A stretch of DNA of 64,000 nucleotides from Alkalimonas collagenimarina (GTDB lineage: Bacteria; Pseudomonadota; Gammaproteobacteria; Enterobacterales; Alteromonadaceae): positions 1 to 64,000 of the forward strand of contig NZ_JAUZVZ010000005.1 in assembly GCF_030717845.1 (NCBI RefSeq), written 5' to 3'. Both the position numbers and the translations under genes were made by a program. The notes below the pieces were generated by a model that saw nothing but the letters and a program-made list of their open reading frames with translations, had not been told where the DNA came from and made no database searches. This document shows, in pieces, positions 25,800 through 36,237 of the stretch (the first letter of the stretch is position 1; each line of letters begins with the position of its first letter).

Positions 25800-27599
25800 A
25801 TGCCAAAAATCAGCCATATACGTAACTTCTCAATTATTGCCCATATCGATCATGGGAAATCAACTCTATCCGATCGTTTGATCCAGTTTTGCGGCGGCTT
25901 GTCTGATCGCGAAATGCAGCAGCAAGTACTGGACTCGATGGATCTGGAACGTGAGCGCGGTATCACCATCAAAGCGCAAAGCGTCACCTTGCATTACAAG
26001 GCGAAAGACGGTGAAACTTATCAGCTGAACTTCATTGATACGCCGGGCCATGTTGATTTCAGCTATGAAGTAAGTCGTTCGTTAGCGGCTTGCGAAGGGG
26101 CATTGTTGGTGGTGGATGCGGGCCAGGGCGTTGAAGCGCAAACCGTGGCCAACTGTTACACCGCCATTGAAATGGATCTGGAAGTCTTAACGGTACTGAA
26201 TAAAATAGACTTACCTCAAGCTGATCCTGATCGTGTCAGCGCTGAAGTTGAAGATATTATTGGTATCGAAGCAGTCGATGCGGTGCAATGTTCTGCCAAA
26301 ACCGGCCTTGGTATCGAAGATGTGCTGGAAGCCATCGTGAAAAAAATCCCACCGCCAGAAGGTGATCCAGATGCACCGACGCAGGCACTCATTATTGATT
26401 CCTGGTTCGACCCTTATCAGGGCGTCGTGTCGCTGGTTCGCATGAAACATGGTCAAATCCAGAAAAAAGACAAAATTAAAGTGATGTCGACCGGGCAGGT
26501 GTACGAAGTTGATAAAGTTGGCCTGTTTAGTCCGAAAGCGACCGACACTGGCATTTTAAAAACAGGCGAAGTAGGCTTTATTATCGCGGGTATTAAAGAG
26601 GTTAAAGGTGCACCTGTCGGTGATACTTTAACCTTAGGAAAAAATTCGGCGGCAGCTCCTTTACCGGGCTTTAAGCGCGTGAAGCCTCAGGTGTATGCCG
26701 GGGTCTTTCCCATTTCCTCAGATGCGTACGAAGATTTTCGTGATGCGCTTGCTAAATTAAGCTTGAACGACTCCTCACTGTTTTATGAGCCAGAAAGTTC
26801 AGGCGCACTCGGCTTTGGTTTTCGCATTGGTTTCCTTGGCATGTTGCATATGGAAATCATTCAAGAACGATTGGAGCGTGAATACGATCTGGATTTAATC
26901 ACCACGGCGCCAACCGTTATCTATGAAGTGGAAACCAAGTCAGGTGATACGGTGATGGTTGATAACCCAAGCAGCCTGCCAGCCGTCAACGATATTCTGG
27001 AGATCCGTGAGCCGATTGTTGAAGCCCATATTTTGGTGCCACAAGAATACGTGGGTAACGTCATTACACTCTGTATCGAAAAACGGGGTACTCAAGTCAA
27101 TATGACGTATCATGGGCGCCAGGTCGCTCTGGTGTATGAACTGCCTATGGCCGAAGTAGTGATGGATTTCTTCGATCGTTTAAAGTCGACCAGCCGTGGT
27201 TATGCCTCACTGGATTACAGCTTTATTCGCTTCCAGGAAGCCGATATGGTGCGGGTTGATGTGATGATCAACGGTGAGCGGGTCGATGCATTGGCAATGA
27301 TTTGTCACCGTGATTTTGCCCAGAACCGTGGCCGTATGCTGGCGGATAAATTGAAAGAGCTGATCCCACGTCAGATGTTTGATATTGCCATTCAGGCGGC
27401 GATCGGCAATCACATTATTGCCAGAACCACTGTTAAACAATTGCGCAAGAACGTTCTCGCCAAATGTTATGGTGGTGATGTCAGCCGTAAGAAAAAGCTA
27501 TTACAAAAACAAAAAGATGGTAAGAAACGTATGAAGCAGGTCGGCAATGTTGAAGTGCCACAAGAAGCGTTTCTTGCTGTATTACGGATGGATAAATAA
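25800..27599 (+). CDS. lepA: Elongation factor 4 (LepA)
   Basis: 599 residues, the same length as E. coli LepA. A translational GTPase: G1 [10 protein letters not shown]2/G3 ERGITIKAQ and [13 protein letters not shown]4 NKIDLP, then the unique C-terminal domain. It acts on ribosomes during initiation/elongation under stress. It stands between the rpoE-rseABC genes and lepB, the common gammaproteobacterial order. The ribosome-binding site is weak (TAAGATATT). Confidence 0.98.
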   Translation: MPKISHIRNFSIIAHIDHGKSTLSDRLIQFCGGLSDREMQQQVLDSMDLERERGITIKAQSVTLHYKAKDGETYQLNFIDTPGHVDFSYEVSRSLAACEGALLVVDAGQGVEAQTVANCYTAIEMDLEVLTVLNKIDLPQADPDRVSAEVEDIIGIEAVDAVQCSAKTGLGIEDVLEAIVKKIPPPEGDPDAPTQALIIDSWFDPYQGVVSLVRMKHGQIQKKDKIKVMSTGQVYEVDKVGLFSPKATDTGILKTGEVGFIIAGIKEVKGAPVGDTLTLGKNSAAAPLPGFKRVKPQVYAGVFPISSDAYEDFRDALAKLSLNDSSLFYEPESSGALGFGFRIGFLGMLHMEIIQERLEREYDLDLITTAPTVIYEVETKSGDTVMVDNPSSLPAVNDILEIREPIVEAHILVPQEYVGNVITLCIEKRGTQVNMTYHGRQVALVYELPMAEVVMDFFDRLKSTSRGYASLDYSFIRFQEADMVRVDVMINGERVDALAMICHRDFAQNRGRMLADKLKELIPRQMFDIAIQAAIGNHIIARTTVKQLRKNVLAKCYGGDVSRKKKLLQKQKDGKKRMKQVGNVEVPQEAFLAVLRMDK

Positions 27600-27616
27600 C
27601 CGAAGGGCTTGGTCGA

Positions 27617-28540
27617 ATGGCAGGATATTTTGCAATTTTTTTGGTGATGTTTACGCTGGCTAGTGGCTTGATATGGCTGCTCGATGCTCGTTTGTTTGCT
27701 CCAAAGCGGCGACAGCAGGTTGAAGACGCAGTGGCAGCAGCGGGTGGTAAGTTGCCGGAAGAAACCATTGAACAGCTGACGAAAGAGCCCTGGTTGGCAG
27801 AAACGGCCCGCTCTATCTTTCCTATCCTTGCTATCATTACGGTGCTGCGCTCTTTCTTGTTTGAGCCGTTTCAAATCCCTTCAGGTTCGATGATGCCTAC
27901 CTTGCTGGTGGGAGATTTTATCTTGGTACAAAAGTTTGCCTATGATGTCAAAGACCCGGTATTTCGCAAAACACTGTACCGCAATAACACGCCTCAGCAC
28001 GGCGATATTGCCGTGTTTAAATACCCTGAGCAGCCGACTCTGGATTACATTAAGCGCATTATTGGCTTGCCGGGTGATCGGATTATTTATCGCGATAAGC
28101 AGTTTTTTATCGAAAAAGCCTGCCCGGCAGAGCAGCAAGGCAATTGCCCGGGGCTGGAGCAAGTCCGTTATAGTTTTACATCAGACGGTGAGTTCACTCA
28201 GCAAGGGCTACCACAACGCCGTTACACAGAGCAGTTTGGTGACAAGCAGTACGATATTTTAATTACGCCGCAGGTACCGGAGCAAAAGCAAAGTTACTAC
28301 CGTCAGGCGACTACCGCTATTGATGAGTGGATTGTGCCGGAAGGACATTATTTCGCTGTTGGCGATAATCGTGATAACAGCCGGGATAGTCGTTTCTGGG
28401 GCTTTGTCGAAGAAGACTTGATGGTTGGTAAGGCTGTTTTTATCTGGATGAGCTTTGAGTTTAGCGACAACCCGGATCGGGTGTTGCCGCGCTGGATCCC
28501 TGTCGGTGTTCGCTTTAACCGTTTAGGACGTCTTCATTAA
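27617..28540 (+). CDS. lepB: Signal peptidase I
   Basis: 307 residues. Two N-terminal membrane segments and a periplasmic catalytic domain with the Ser91 ([10 protein letters not shown]) / Lys146 ([12 protein letters not shown]) dyad. The box E motif [14 protein letters not shown] is near residue 255. It removes signal peptides from exported proteins. It follows lepA by 17 bp, and its stop overlaps the rnc start (TAATG). Confidence 0.97.
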   Translation: MAGYFAIFLVMFTLASGLIWLLDARLFAPKRRQQVEDAVAAAGGKLPEETIEQLTKEPWLAETARSIFPILAIITVLRSFLFEPFQIPSGSMMPTLLVGDFILVQKFAYDVKDPVFRKTLYRNNTPQHGDIAVFKYPEQPTLDYIKRIIGLPGDRIIYRDKQFFIEKACPAEQQGNCPGLEQVRYSFTSDGEFTQQGLPQRRYTEQFGDKQYDILITPQVPEQKQSYYRQATTAIDEWIVPEGHYFAVGDNRDNSRDSRFWGFVEEDLMVGKAVFIWMSFEFSDNPDRVLPRWIPVGVRFNRLGRLH

Positions 28541-29223
28541 TGAGTCAAGTTGTGAATCCGCTATCCCGTTTAATGTCGATCCTTGGTTATCAGTTTAACA
28601 ACCCTGAACTGCTGCAGCAGGCGTTAACACACCGCAGCTGCAAAGGACGCCACAATGAGCGCCTGGAGTTTTTAGGCGATGCCATTTTAAGTGTGGTAAT
28701 TGCTGAAGCCTTGTTTCAGTTGTTTCCGAATGCCAAAGAGGGTGAATTGACTCGAATGCGCGCTAGTTTGGTGAAAGGGGTGACCTTGGCTGAGATCGCT
28801 GGTGAGTTATCGATTGCCGATTATTTGCGTCTTGGCCCCGGTGAGATGAAAAGTGGCGGTCATCGTCGTGAGTCGATATTGGCAGATGCCTTTGAAGCGA
28901 TCTTAGGTGCCATTTATTTAGATGTTGGTATGGATCAATGCAAAGCCCGCATTCTGCACTGGTTTGATAGCCGTTTGGCGTCTATTACACCACAGCAGCA
29001 GAAAGATTCGAAAACGCGTTTGCAAGAGTACCTGCAAGGTCGCCGCCTGGCTTTGCCGGTGTATGTGGTAGAAACCACCGAAGGTGAAGCTCATAATCAA
29101 GAGTTTACCGTCAGTTGTCGTATCGAAGGGCATGAGCCGGTCGAAGCAACAGGCAGTTCGCGTCGCAAAGCAGAGCAAGACGCTGCGCACAAAATGCTGG
29201 AATACATTCAAAATGAACATTGA
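28540..29223 (+). CDS. rnc: Ribonuclease III
   Basis: 227 residues. The catalytic domain has the signature [18 protein letters not shown] and [13 protein letters not shown]; the C-terminal dsRNA-binding domain ends [19 protein letters not shown]. It processes rRNA precursors and cleaves structured RNA. It overlaps lepB by 1 bp and era by 11 bp. Confidence 0.98.
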   Translation: MSQVVNPLSRLMSILGYQFNNPELLQQALTHRSCKGRHNERLEFLGDAILSVVIAEALFQLFPNAKEGELTRMRASLVKGVTLAEIAGELSIADYLRLGPGEMKSGGHRRESILADAFEAILGAIYLDVGMDQCKARILHWFDSRLASITPQQQKDSKTRLQEYLQGRRLALPVYVVETTEGEAHNQEFTVSCRIEGHEPVEATGSSRRKAEQDAAHKMLEYIQNEH

Positions 29224-30124
29224 AACCGCGAATGCTGTGACCTATGCCGGCCTGGTAGCGATTGTTGGCCGACCCAATGTCGGCAAGTCGACCTTGCTGA
29301 ACCAATTGATTGGCCAGAAAGTTAGCATTACCTCGAAAAAACCACAAACCACCCGGCACCGTATTCTGGGGATTGATACTCAGGGCCAGTACCAGACGGT
29401 GTATGTCGATACTCCCGGCTTGCATATTGAAGAGAAACGAGCCATTAATCGCTTAATGAACCGAGCCGCAGCCAGTTCGATACTCGATGTAGAGCTGGTG
29501 ATTTTTGTGGTCGAGGGCACCCGCTGGACTGACGATGACCAGATGGTATTGAACCGTCTTATCGCCGCGAAAAAGCCAGTGATTTTGGCGGTGAATAAAG
29601 TAGACCATTATCAAGATAAAAATAGTTTATTGCCGCATTTGCAATGGCTGGGTCAGCAACTGGATTTCATCGAAGTGGTGCCACTGTCTGCGAAAACTGG
29701 CAACAATGTGGCGAATTTAAAAGCCTTGGTACAAAAGCGGTTGCCTGAGTGCGAGTTTTTCTTTCCTGATGATTACATTACCGATCGCTCGATGCGCTTT
29801 ATGGCAGCAGAAATTGTCCGTGAAAAGCTGATGCGTTTTCTCGGCGATGAGTTACCTTATTCGGTGACTGTTGAGATTGAACGCTTTAAATGGGAAGACA
29901 AACTGTACCACATTGCGGCTTTGGTATTGGTAGAGCGGGAAACTCAGAAGCGAATGGTGATTGGCAACAAGGGAGAGCGCGTGAAAACCATTGCTACCGA
30001 GGCCCGTAAAGATTTAGAGCGATTGCTGGAACAGCAAGTGTTTCTGCAAGTGTGGGTCAAAGTTAAATCCGGTTGGGCGGATGATGAACGCGCGTTGCGA
30101 AGTCTGGGGTATGGCGACCAGTAA
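29213..30124 (+). CDS. era: GTPase Era
   Basis: 303 residues. GTPase motifs [19 protein letters not shown] and NKVD, followed by a C-terminal KH domain with [20 protein letters not shown]. Era binds 16S rRNA in 30S assembly. Start ATG 29213 lies inside rnc; the longer frame upstream is the shadow of rnc. Confidence 0.98.
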   Translation: MNIETANAVTYAGLVAIVGRPNVGKSTLLNQLIGQKVSITSKKPQTTRHRILGIDTQGQYQTVYVDTPGLHIEEKRAINRLMNRAAASSILDVELVIFVVEGTRWTDDDQMVLNRLIAAKKPVILAVNKVDHYQDKNSLLPHLQWLGQQLDFIEVVPLSAKTGNNVANLKALVQKRLPECEFFFPDDYITDRSMRFMAAEIVREKLMRFLGDELPYSVTVEIERFKWEDKLYHIAALVLVERETQKRMVIGNKGERVKTIATEARKDLERLLEQQVFLQVWVKVKSGWADDERALRSLGYGDQ

Positions 30125-30815
30125 CCGCAGCGACAGCTGGTTATCGGCTTATATCCTGCATAGTCGGCCACTGGCCGAACATAAGGTCATTTTGCAGTTG
30201 CTGTTACCAGAGCATGGTCGGTTGTCGGCGGTGGCACGTAAAAACACCGGCAAGCAGCGTAGTAGCTTGCAGCCTTTTCAAGCCATACTGCTGCAACTAA
30301 CCGGACAAGCCGAGCTAAAGAGCATTCGAAAACTGGAAGAGCAGGGGCCTGCGCTGTTATTGCAAGGTACCAGTTTATACAGTGGCTTGTACCTCAATGA
30401 GCTGCTGTGTCGTGTCTGGCCAGATAATCTGGCCAGCGATGATTTATATGCCCTGTACGAACGGTGTTTGCATCGATTGGCCTTAGCAGGGCAGCAGGTT
30501 GACGCGATAGAAATAGCCTTGCGGCAGTTTGAGCTTGCCTTATTAACGGAGCTGGGCCAGCCAATCAACTGGGATTCAGATGCCAGCGCGCAGCCGCTGC
30601 AGCCAGAGTTGTTCTATCAATGGCAGCATGATCTGGGCTGGATAGTCAGTCCGCAAGGTTGGTCTGGATCACTGATTCAACAAGTGGGTGCCGGTGACTG
30701 GGGCTCAGTGTCTTGCCGTCGCGCAGCCAAACAAATGAGCCGTGCTTTTCTTCAGCCCTGGCTGGGCACCAAACCATTGGCCAGTCGGGCCTTGTTTCAA
30801 CAGCGCGGTCATTAA
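30111..30815 (+). CDS. recO: DNA repair protein RecO
   Basis: 234 residues. An N-terminal OB fold ([37 protein letters not shown]) and a helical C-terminal domain. RecO loads RecA with RecR at gapped DNA. ATG 30111 lies 14 bp inside era, giving the usual length. Operon position after era is conserved. Confidence 0.95.
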   Translation: MATSNRSDSWLSAYILHSRPLAEHKVILQLLLPEHGRLSAVARKNTGKQRSSLQPFQAILLQLTGQAELKSIRKLEEQGPALLLQGTSLYSGLYLNELLCRVWPDNLASDDLYALYERCLHRLALAGQQVDAIEIALRQFELALLTELGQPINWDSDASAQPLQPELFYQWQHDLGWIVSPQGWSGSLIQQVGAGDWGSVSCRRAAKQMSRAFLQPWLGTKPLASRALFQQRGH

Positions 30816-30831
30816 CTCAGAGGAGTTCGTT

Positions 30832-31560
30832 ATGTCAGCACTTCATTTAGGTGTGAATATTGATCATGTGGCTACTTTACGGCAGGCGCGTGGTACCAAT
30901 TACCCGGAGCCAGTGCATGCCGCTTTGGTCGCTGAACAGGCCGGAGCCGATGGTATCACCGTGCATTTACGCGAGGATCGCCGCCACATTGTCGACCGCG
31001 ATGTTTATCTACTGAGCCAAACCATTAGTACTCGATTGAACTTTGAAATGGCGGTGACGGAAGAGATGCTGGCGATTGCGCTGGATGTAAAGCCACATTT
31101 TTGCTGTCTGGTGCCGGAAAAACGCGAAGAGCTAACCACCGAAGGTGGCTTGGATGTTGCCGGGCAACTGGATAAAATTCGCTCTGCCTGTCAGCGTTTA
31201 GCTGATGCCAATATTCTGGTGTCGCTATTTATTGATCCTGATCAGGCGCAAATTGACGCTGTAGTTGCCGCCGGGGCTCCTTATATTGAATTGCATACCG
31301 GACGCTATGCCGAGACTTCAGGAGCGCAACAAGCGCAGGAGTTAGAGCGGATCCAACAGGCTGCCCGTTATGCTAGTAGCAAAGGGTTAATCGTCAATGC
31401 GGGCCATGGCTTGCATTACCATAATGTGCAGCCGATTGCCGCCATCCCTGAAATGTATGAACTGAATATTGGCCATGCCATAGTGGCACGAGCGGTGTTC
31501 TCTGGTTTGCATGCAGCGGTGGCCGATATGAAGCAATTAATGTTGCAGGCACGGCGCTAA
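30832..31560 (+). CDS. pdxJ: Pyridoxine 5'-phosphate synthase
   Basis: 242 residues. A TIM-barrel enzyme beginning [20 protein letters not shown], with [11 protein letters not shown] and a phosphate site near [10 protein letters not shown]. It condenses 1-deoxyxylulose-5-phosphate with 3-amino-2-oxopropyl phosphate to make pyridoxine phosphate. ATG 30832 follows GAGGAG. Confidence 0.98.
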   Translation: MSALHLGVNIDHVATLRQARGTNYPEPVHAALVAEQAGADGITVHLREDRRHIVDRDVYLLSQTISTRLNFEMAVTEEMLAIALDVKPHFCCLVPEKREELTTEGGLDVAGQLDKIRSACQRLADANILVSLFIDPDQAQIDAVVAAGAPYIELHTGRYAETSGAQQAQELERIQQAARYASSKGLIVNAGHGLHYHNVQPIAAIPEMYELNIGHAIVARAVFSGLHAAVADMKQLMLQARR

Positions 31561-31561
31561 C

Positions 31562-31942
31562 ATGGCGATTGCCGGACTTGGTACCGATATTGTTCAGATC
31601 AGCCGGATTGAGCGCAGCTTAGCGCGCAGTCCGACCTTGGCTGAGCGGGTACTGACAGCCGATGAACTGCTGGTATTTCTGGCTCATGCCCAGCCAGCTC
31701 GCTTTCTGGCCAAGCGCTTTGCCGCCAAAGAAGCCGCAGCGAAAGCATTAGGGACTGGGATTGGCCGCGGCGTGTCCTGGCAGCAAATGCACATTGATCA
31801 CGATGAATTTGGAGCGCCCTTATTGGTGTGCACTGGCTATAGCCAGCAATTGCTTGAGCAGCGCGGGGTGACACGATGCTGGCTAACTATCAGTGATGAG
31901 CAAGACTATGCTTGTGCCACCGTGGTACTCGAGTCTGGCTAA
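31562..31942 (+). CDS. acpS: Holo-[acyl-carrier-protein] synthase
   Basis: 126 residues with the AcpS signatures GLGTDIVQISRIE and RFLAKRFAAKEAAAKALGTG. It transfers phosphopantetheine from CoA to acyl carrier protein. The start is 1 bp after the pdxJ stop. Last gene of the lepA-acpS run and convergent with barA. Confidence 0.97.
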   Translation: MAIAGLGTDIVQISRIERSLARSPTLAERVLTADELLVFLAHAQPARFLAKRFAAKEAAAKALGTGIGRGVSWQQMHIDHDEFGAPLLVCTGYSQQLLEQRGVTRCWLTISDEQDYACATVVLESG

Positions 31943-31970
31943 GTTTACTCGAGTCTATATAAGCCAGACT
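31932..31970. terminator. Hairpin between convergent acpS and barA
   Basis: AGTCTGGCT (31932-31940) pairs perfectly with AGCCAGACT (31962-31970) over a 21-nt loop, spanning both stop codons. T-runs are short, so any terminator activity may be Rho-assisted. Its exact fit to the convergent 27-bp gap suggests it acts for both genes. Confidence 0.5.
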
Positions 31971-34720
31971 TAGTTGGCTGAGGCGAGCACCGTATGCCAA
32001 TCGACATCCGCTACATCCAGCAACAACCCTTCTACCACATCTGACAACTCTAGCATTTCAGGTTCTAACTGACTGAGTGGCTCGCCCTTTTTCAGCTGAG
32101 TTTCCAGTTGCTCGGTGAGCTGCTTCAACTGGGGGACCCCACTATAGCAGGTTGCACCATGCAATTTATGCACATGCTGCAGCAAAGTCTCTGCATCCTG
32201 TTGCTGCCAGGCTTGCTGGATTAAGTGGTAGGACTCTGGCAAGGAGGTACAAAGCATATGCAACATGTCGAGTGCCAGCCCTGCTTTGCCTCCTGCCCGT
32301 TGCAACGACAAGGACCAATCAATGTAGCTACTGATAGGGACAATGGGGGTACTGCTTTGATCCTGATTCGATACGCTATGTTGCTGGTGTTCCTGCAAGG
32401 TCAATTGCAGCATATGCTCATCCAGAGGTTTACTCAAAAAATCGGCAAAGCCCAGTTTAAGCAGACGCTCACGTTCTCCCTCAACTGCATGTGCGGTTAC
32501 TGCAATGATTGGTGTTTGTTCGTTCAGCGAACTCAGCTGTATCTTTTTGCAAGCGGCCACCCCATCCATGACCGGCATGTTGATATCCATAAAAATCATA
32601 TCGTACAGGTGTTGAGTCGTTTTATGCCAAGCTTCGGCACCATTGACGGCGCTATCGACGGAGGTGACTAACTCCGCCAGCAAGGTATGGATCAACTTTA
32701 AATTCGCATCATTGTCATCAACCACCAGTACGCGAAGGTTGGCTTTGGGAGACACCAACTCTTGGGCGCTGGTTTGGTCGGATTGCAGATAAGGCTGGGC
32801 GAGCACCATGGCTAATTTACGATGATGCACTGGTTTAGATAAACAGGCATCGGCGCCAGACAGCTGAATGGCTTCACGCATATGGGGGGATAAGGTATTG
32901 ACCAGTAAATAGCACTTGCCGACATGAGGTTTGACGCGTTGCACTAATTCCTGAATTTGGTTCAGTTGGTGCAACGATAAGGTTCGACCCAATAATGCCA
33001 TATCGTAGGATTGATCCCGGGCTAGTGCTTGTTGCAGCTGAGCCTGAGTCGCGCAAGGGGTCACATTCAGCCCCCAGCTATGCAGCAGATTGAGGCTGGC
33101 TTCACGTGAGTACTGCTGCGGCTCGAAAAATAGCACGCTTTTGCCATCCAGAACCGTTAAGGGCAAGGGTTCTGATACTGTACTCGGATGGCGTTTGCAC
33201 TCCAGAGTGAACCAGAAATTGGCGCCTTGGTCCGGTTGGCTATCGACTCCAATAGTGCCAGCCATGGCATGCACCAACTTTTGTGAAATCATCAGGCCAA
33301 GGCCAGCACCTATGTTGTGGCCATCGCTGGATTGACCATGGCTCGATCCATGGAATAGCCCTTGTTGCTGCGCTTCTGACAGGCCGATGCCGGTATCTTG
33401 CACAGAGAAGTGCAACGATAACTGTTGTTGACTGAGGATGCTGGCTCGAACCCGGATCACTACACTGCCACGTTCGGTAAACTTAATGGCATTGCCAGCA
33501 ATATTCATTAAAATTTGTGTCAATCGGGTCGTATCAACCACCACATCATCCGGACAACTGGGATCAATAATGAGTGCTAACTCTAACTGCTTTTCAAAGG
33601 CTTGGGCGGCTAACAACTCCAGCGCATCATCCAGCAGTTCACGCAATGACATCGGTTGTGGATTGAGTGGCATGCGCCCTTCTTCTAAGCGGGCAAAATC
33701 GAGTACATCATTGACCAGTGTGAGTAAGCTATTGGCTGATTTTTGGATGGTTTGCAGATAATCAAACTGGCTGGCGCTCAGTTGTGTTTTCAGCAGCTGG
33801 CGGGTAAAACCAAGCACGCCATTCAATGGTGTGCGAAGCTCGTGACTCATTTTTGCCAAAAACTCGGTTTTCTGCCGGTTTTCCTCAATCGCTTTGCGAC
33901 GGCCAAGCTCCAGCTCAATGCTCTGCACTTCAAGCTGCTCCATGCTTTGTTCCAGATCAGCCGTCACTTGCTCCACTTGTTGCTGCATCTCATCTTGCAG
34001 GCCCTGACAATAATGCAGTAAGGCTTGCAAGCCTTGTTGCAACCGCTGTAGTTCATTAGGGTTTTTAAGTGCCGCCGTATCATCGGGTAATAGATGCTTG
34101 TGTTGTTGCAACAACGAGAGCATGGCTTCAATAGGGCGGCTGATGTAGCGACTGGCCAACCAACCGGCGATGGCGCTAAACAGCAGAGCGATCAGCACGG
34201 CGCCAGCGGATGACAGCCACGAGCTTTGGCGAGCCATTTTGATTGAGTCACGTTGCAGCTGGACGCTTAGGTAACCCAACAACTCTGAATTATCGGTTGC
34301 AGCGGACTCCTGCCATATCGGTGTGCGGATGATTAACCAGTCTCTTAATCGTTGCAGCTCGGTATGCTGCATGGCCGAGGTGGGCGTTTGGTGCTGCAGT
34401 AACTCGATGGTTGGATGATGGTTGCTGGTGGTGATTAAACGATGATCGGGCGTAAAGACGGCAATGCTTTTAACTAATGGCGAGTTCTTTCGGTGGCTCA
34501 GGTCCAGTAGCCGATTGACCAATGGATAGTTTTGGTCTGCCATGGCTTGCTGGCTGGCTAGTGCCAGTGGCTCGGCAATGTTACTGGCTTGCTGTTCCAG
34601 ATAACTTTGTACATCCTGAGTTCTGGCTTGACTGAAATACCAGCCGAGTAAAATGCTGATCGCCAAAGCGGGGGCTATAGTCAGCAGTAAAATGCGATGT
34701 TGAAGCGCAATAGTCGTCAT
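31970..34720 (-). CDS. barA: Hybrid sensor histidine kinase BarA/GacS
   Basis: 916 residues, inner-membrane. TM1 about 9-29, periplasmic sensor about 30-165, TM2 about 170-190, HAMP and coiled coil to about 285. HisKA follows with His293 (AKMSHELRTPLNG), then the ATPase domain (LTQILMNIAGNAIKFTERG). A degenerate receiver comes next, with YDMALLG where the phospho-Asp should be. Then a true receiver (MDINMPVMDG) and a C-terminal HPt (HKLHGATCYSG). This is the BarA layout, and the neighbours rlmD and relA match E. coli. BarA phosphorylates UvrY/GacA, which activates CsrB-type sRNAs; one is at 14.1-14.6 kb. Confidence 0.94.
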   Translation of the reverse strand: MTTIALQHRILLLTIAPALAISILLGWYFSQARTQDVQSYLEQQASNIAEPLALASQQAMADQNYPLVNRLLDLSHRKNSPLVKSIAVFTPDHRLITTSNHHPTIELLQHQTPTSAMQHTELQRLRDWLIIRTPIWQESAATDNSELLGYLSVQLQRDSIKMARQSSWLSSAGAVLIALLFSAIAGWLASRYISRPIEAMLSLLQQHKHLLPDDTAALKNPNELQRLQQGLQALLHYCQGLQDEMQQQVEQVTADLEQSMEQLEVQSIELELGRRKAIEENRQKTEFLAKMSHELRTPLNGVLGFTRQLLKTQLSASQFDYLQTIQKSANSLLTLVNDVLDFARLEEGRMPLNPQPMSLRELLDDALELLAAQAFEKQLELALIIDPSCPDDVVVDTTRLTQILMNIAGNAIKFTERGSVVIRVRASILSQQQLSLHFSVQDTGIGLSEAQQQGLFHGSSHGQSSDGHNIGAGLGLMISQKLVHAMAGTIGVDSQPDQGANFWFTLECKRHPSTVSEPLPLTVLDGKSVLFFEPQQYSREASLNLLHSWGLNVTPCATQAQLQQALARDQSYDMALLGRTLSLHQLNQIQELVQRVKPHVGKCYLLVNTLSPHMREAIQLSGADACLSKPVHHRKLAMVLAQPYLQSDQTSAQELVSPKANLRVLVVDDNDANLKLIHTLLAELVTSVDSAVNGAEAWHKTTQHLYDMIFMDINMPVMDGVAACKKIQLSSLNEQTPIIAVTAHAVEGERERLLKLGFADFLSKPLDEHMLQLTLQEHQQHSVSNQDQSSTPIVPISSYIDWSLSLQRAGGKAGLALDMLHMLCTSLPESYHLIQQAWQQQDAETLLQHVHKLHGATCYSGVPQLKQLTEQLETQLKKGEPLSQLEPEMLELSDVVEGLLLDVADVDWHTVLASAN

Positions 34721-34804
34721 GGCGTAAGTGGCTTGCTACAATACGAGATTCAATAAGCTATCATGACACAACCGTACTTAAATGCCTATAAGGGTACCAT
34801 CGCT

Positions 34805-36178
34805 ATGGCGATCATCTATCAAACGAAACGTAAAACAAACGCCAAGCGCCAGCTAAAAGTGGAGATCACCGCGTTGGACCATCTCGGTCAAGGCATGGCA
34901 CGCGATCGGGGGCGAATTCTTTTTGTTCCCGGGGCTCTACCGCAAGAGGTGGTGCAGATACAGCTCAGCGATAGTAAAAAGTCTTTCGCCAAAGCGACGC
35001 TCACCACTATTTTGACCCCTTCGGTATATAGGCAGCAACCACCATGTGCGCATTTTGACGACTGTGGCGGTTGTCAGTTGCAGCAAGCAGCGCCAGCTCA
35101 GCAATTAATCTGGAAGCAGCAAGCGGTTGATCAATTACTCAAACATCAGTTACAGATGGATGAATTGCCTTGGTTGCCGGCGATAGAAAGCCCGAGTGAA
35201 GGCTACCGTCGGAAGGCTCGTTTGGGAGTGTGGTACCAACAAAGCCGGCGTCAATTCCAACTCGGATTTCGGCAACAAGGTGATTTTCGCATCCAATCTG
35301 TGCAGGATTGTCTGGTGCTTAGCCCTGCGATCCGGCCGGTATTCAATCGAGTCACTCCGGTGTTAAAGCAATTGCGACAAGGCCGCTTTATTACTCATTT
35401 AGACGTGATTGATGCGGATGGCCTCGCATTTATTGTGGTGCGACATACTGAAGCCTTACCTCCTGAAGATATTGAACAACTGGTGGCTTGTTGGCCTGAG
35501 GCTTATTGGTTGGGTGAAGCGGAAACGGGGCAGTTTATCGCATGGCAAAACGGTGTTCAGGCGAATGCTCAGTCGAACCAAGGGTCCAATGACTCAGCCA
35601 TGGCGTATACATTGCCAGACCAACAGCTGAAGCTGCAATTTGCTCCCGACGACTTTATTCAAGTCAATGCTGTGGTCAATCAAGCCATGGTTAATACAGC
35701 ACTTGACTGGCTCGATATTCAACCGCAGGATCGGGTGCTGGATCTTTATTGCGGTATAGGAAATTTCAGTTTGCCCTTGGCGCAAAAAGCAGCGCACGTG
35801 GTTGGTGTTGAAGGACTGGAGCGGATGGTGCAGCGTGCTGCAACCAATGCTAAGCTCAGTGGTCTTATTGATGTCGACTTTGTGCAGGCTGATTTGCATT
35901 TGCCGTGGCCAAAGGCCAGTTGGAATCAGCAGCACTATCATAAAATTGTATTGGATCCGGCGCGCGCCGGGGCTGAAGGTGCTATTGAGCAACTGGGAGC
36001 ATTGGGTGCAGAGCGCGTGCTCTATGTATCTTGCAACCCAGAAACCTTGGCTCGGGATGCGGTGAAGTTACTGGCACAAGGCTATGTGTTGACTCAGATT
36101 AAAGCCATTGAGATGTTTCCGCATACCCGGCACCTGGAAGTGATGGCGTTGTTTTGTTTACAACGTAAGACGAGTTAG
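34805..36178 (+). CDS. rlmD: 23S rRNA (uracil-1939-C5)-methyltransferase RlmD
   Basis: 457 residues. An N-terminal TRAM domain, an Fe-S cluster motif (CAHFDDCGGCQLQQ) and a C-terminal SAM methyltransferase with VLDLYCGIGNFSLPLA, the DPARAGA motif and the catalytic Cys in YVSCNPETLARD. I chose ATG 34805 (MAIIYQTKRK) because it matches the E. coli N-terminus (MAQFYSAKR); ATG 34763 is possible. Divergent from barA, before relA. Confidence 0.95.
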   Translation: MAIIYQTKRKTNAKRQLKVEITALDHLGQGMARDRGRILFVPGALPQEVVQIQLSDSKKSFAKATLTTILTPSVYRQQPPCAHFDDCGGCQLQQAAPAQQLIWKQQAVDQLLKHQLQMDELPWLPAIESPSEGYRRKARLGVWYQQSRRQFQLGFRQQGDFRIQSVQDCLVLSPAIRPVFNRVTPVLKQLRQGRFITHLDVIDADGLAFIVVRHTEALPPEDIEQLVACWPEAYWLGEAETGQFIAWQNGVQANAQSNQGSNDSAMAYTLPDQQLKLQFAPDDFIQVNAVVNQAMVNTALDWLDIQPQDRVLDLYCGIGNFSLPLAQKAAHVVGVEGLERMVQRAATNAKLSGLIDVDFVQADLHLPWPKASWNQQHYHKIVLDPARAGAEGAIEQLGALGAERVLYVSCNPETLARDAVKLLAQGYVLTQIKAIEMFPHTRHLEVMALFCLQRKTS

Positions 36179-36237
36179 CACGACCTGATCGTTCAACAAA
36201 GAGTACAAAACCTGTAGAACACCACGAGGGGAGAATA

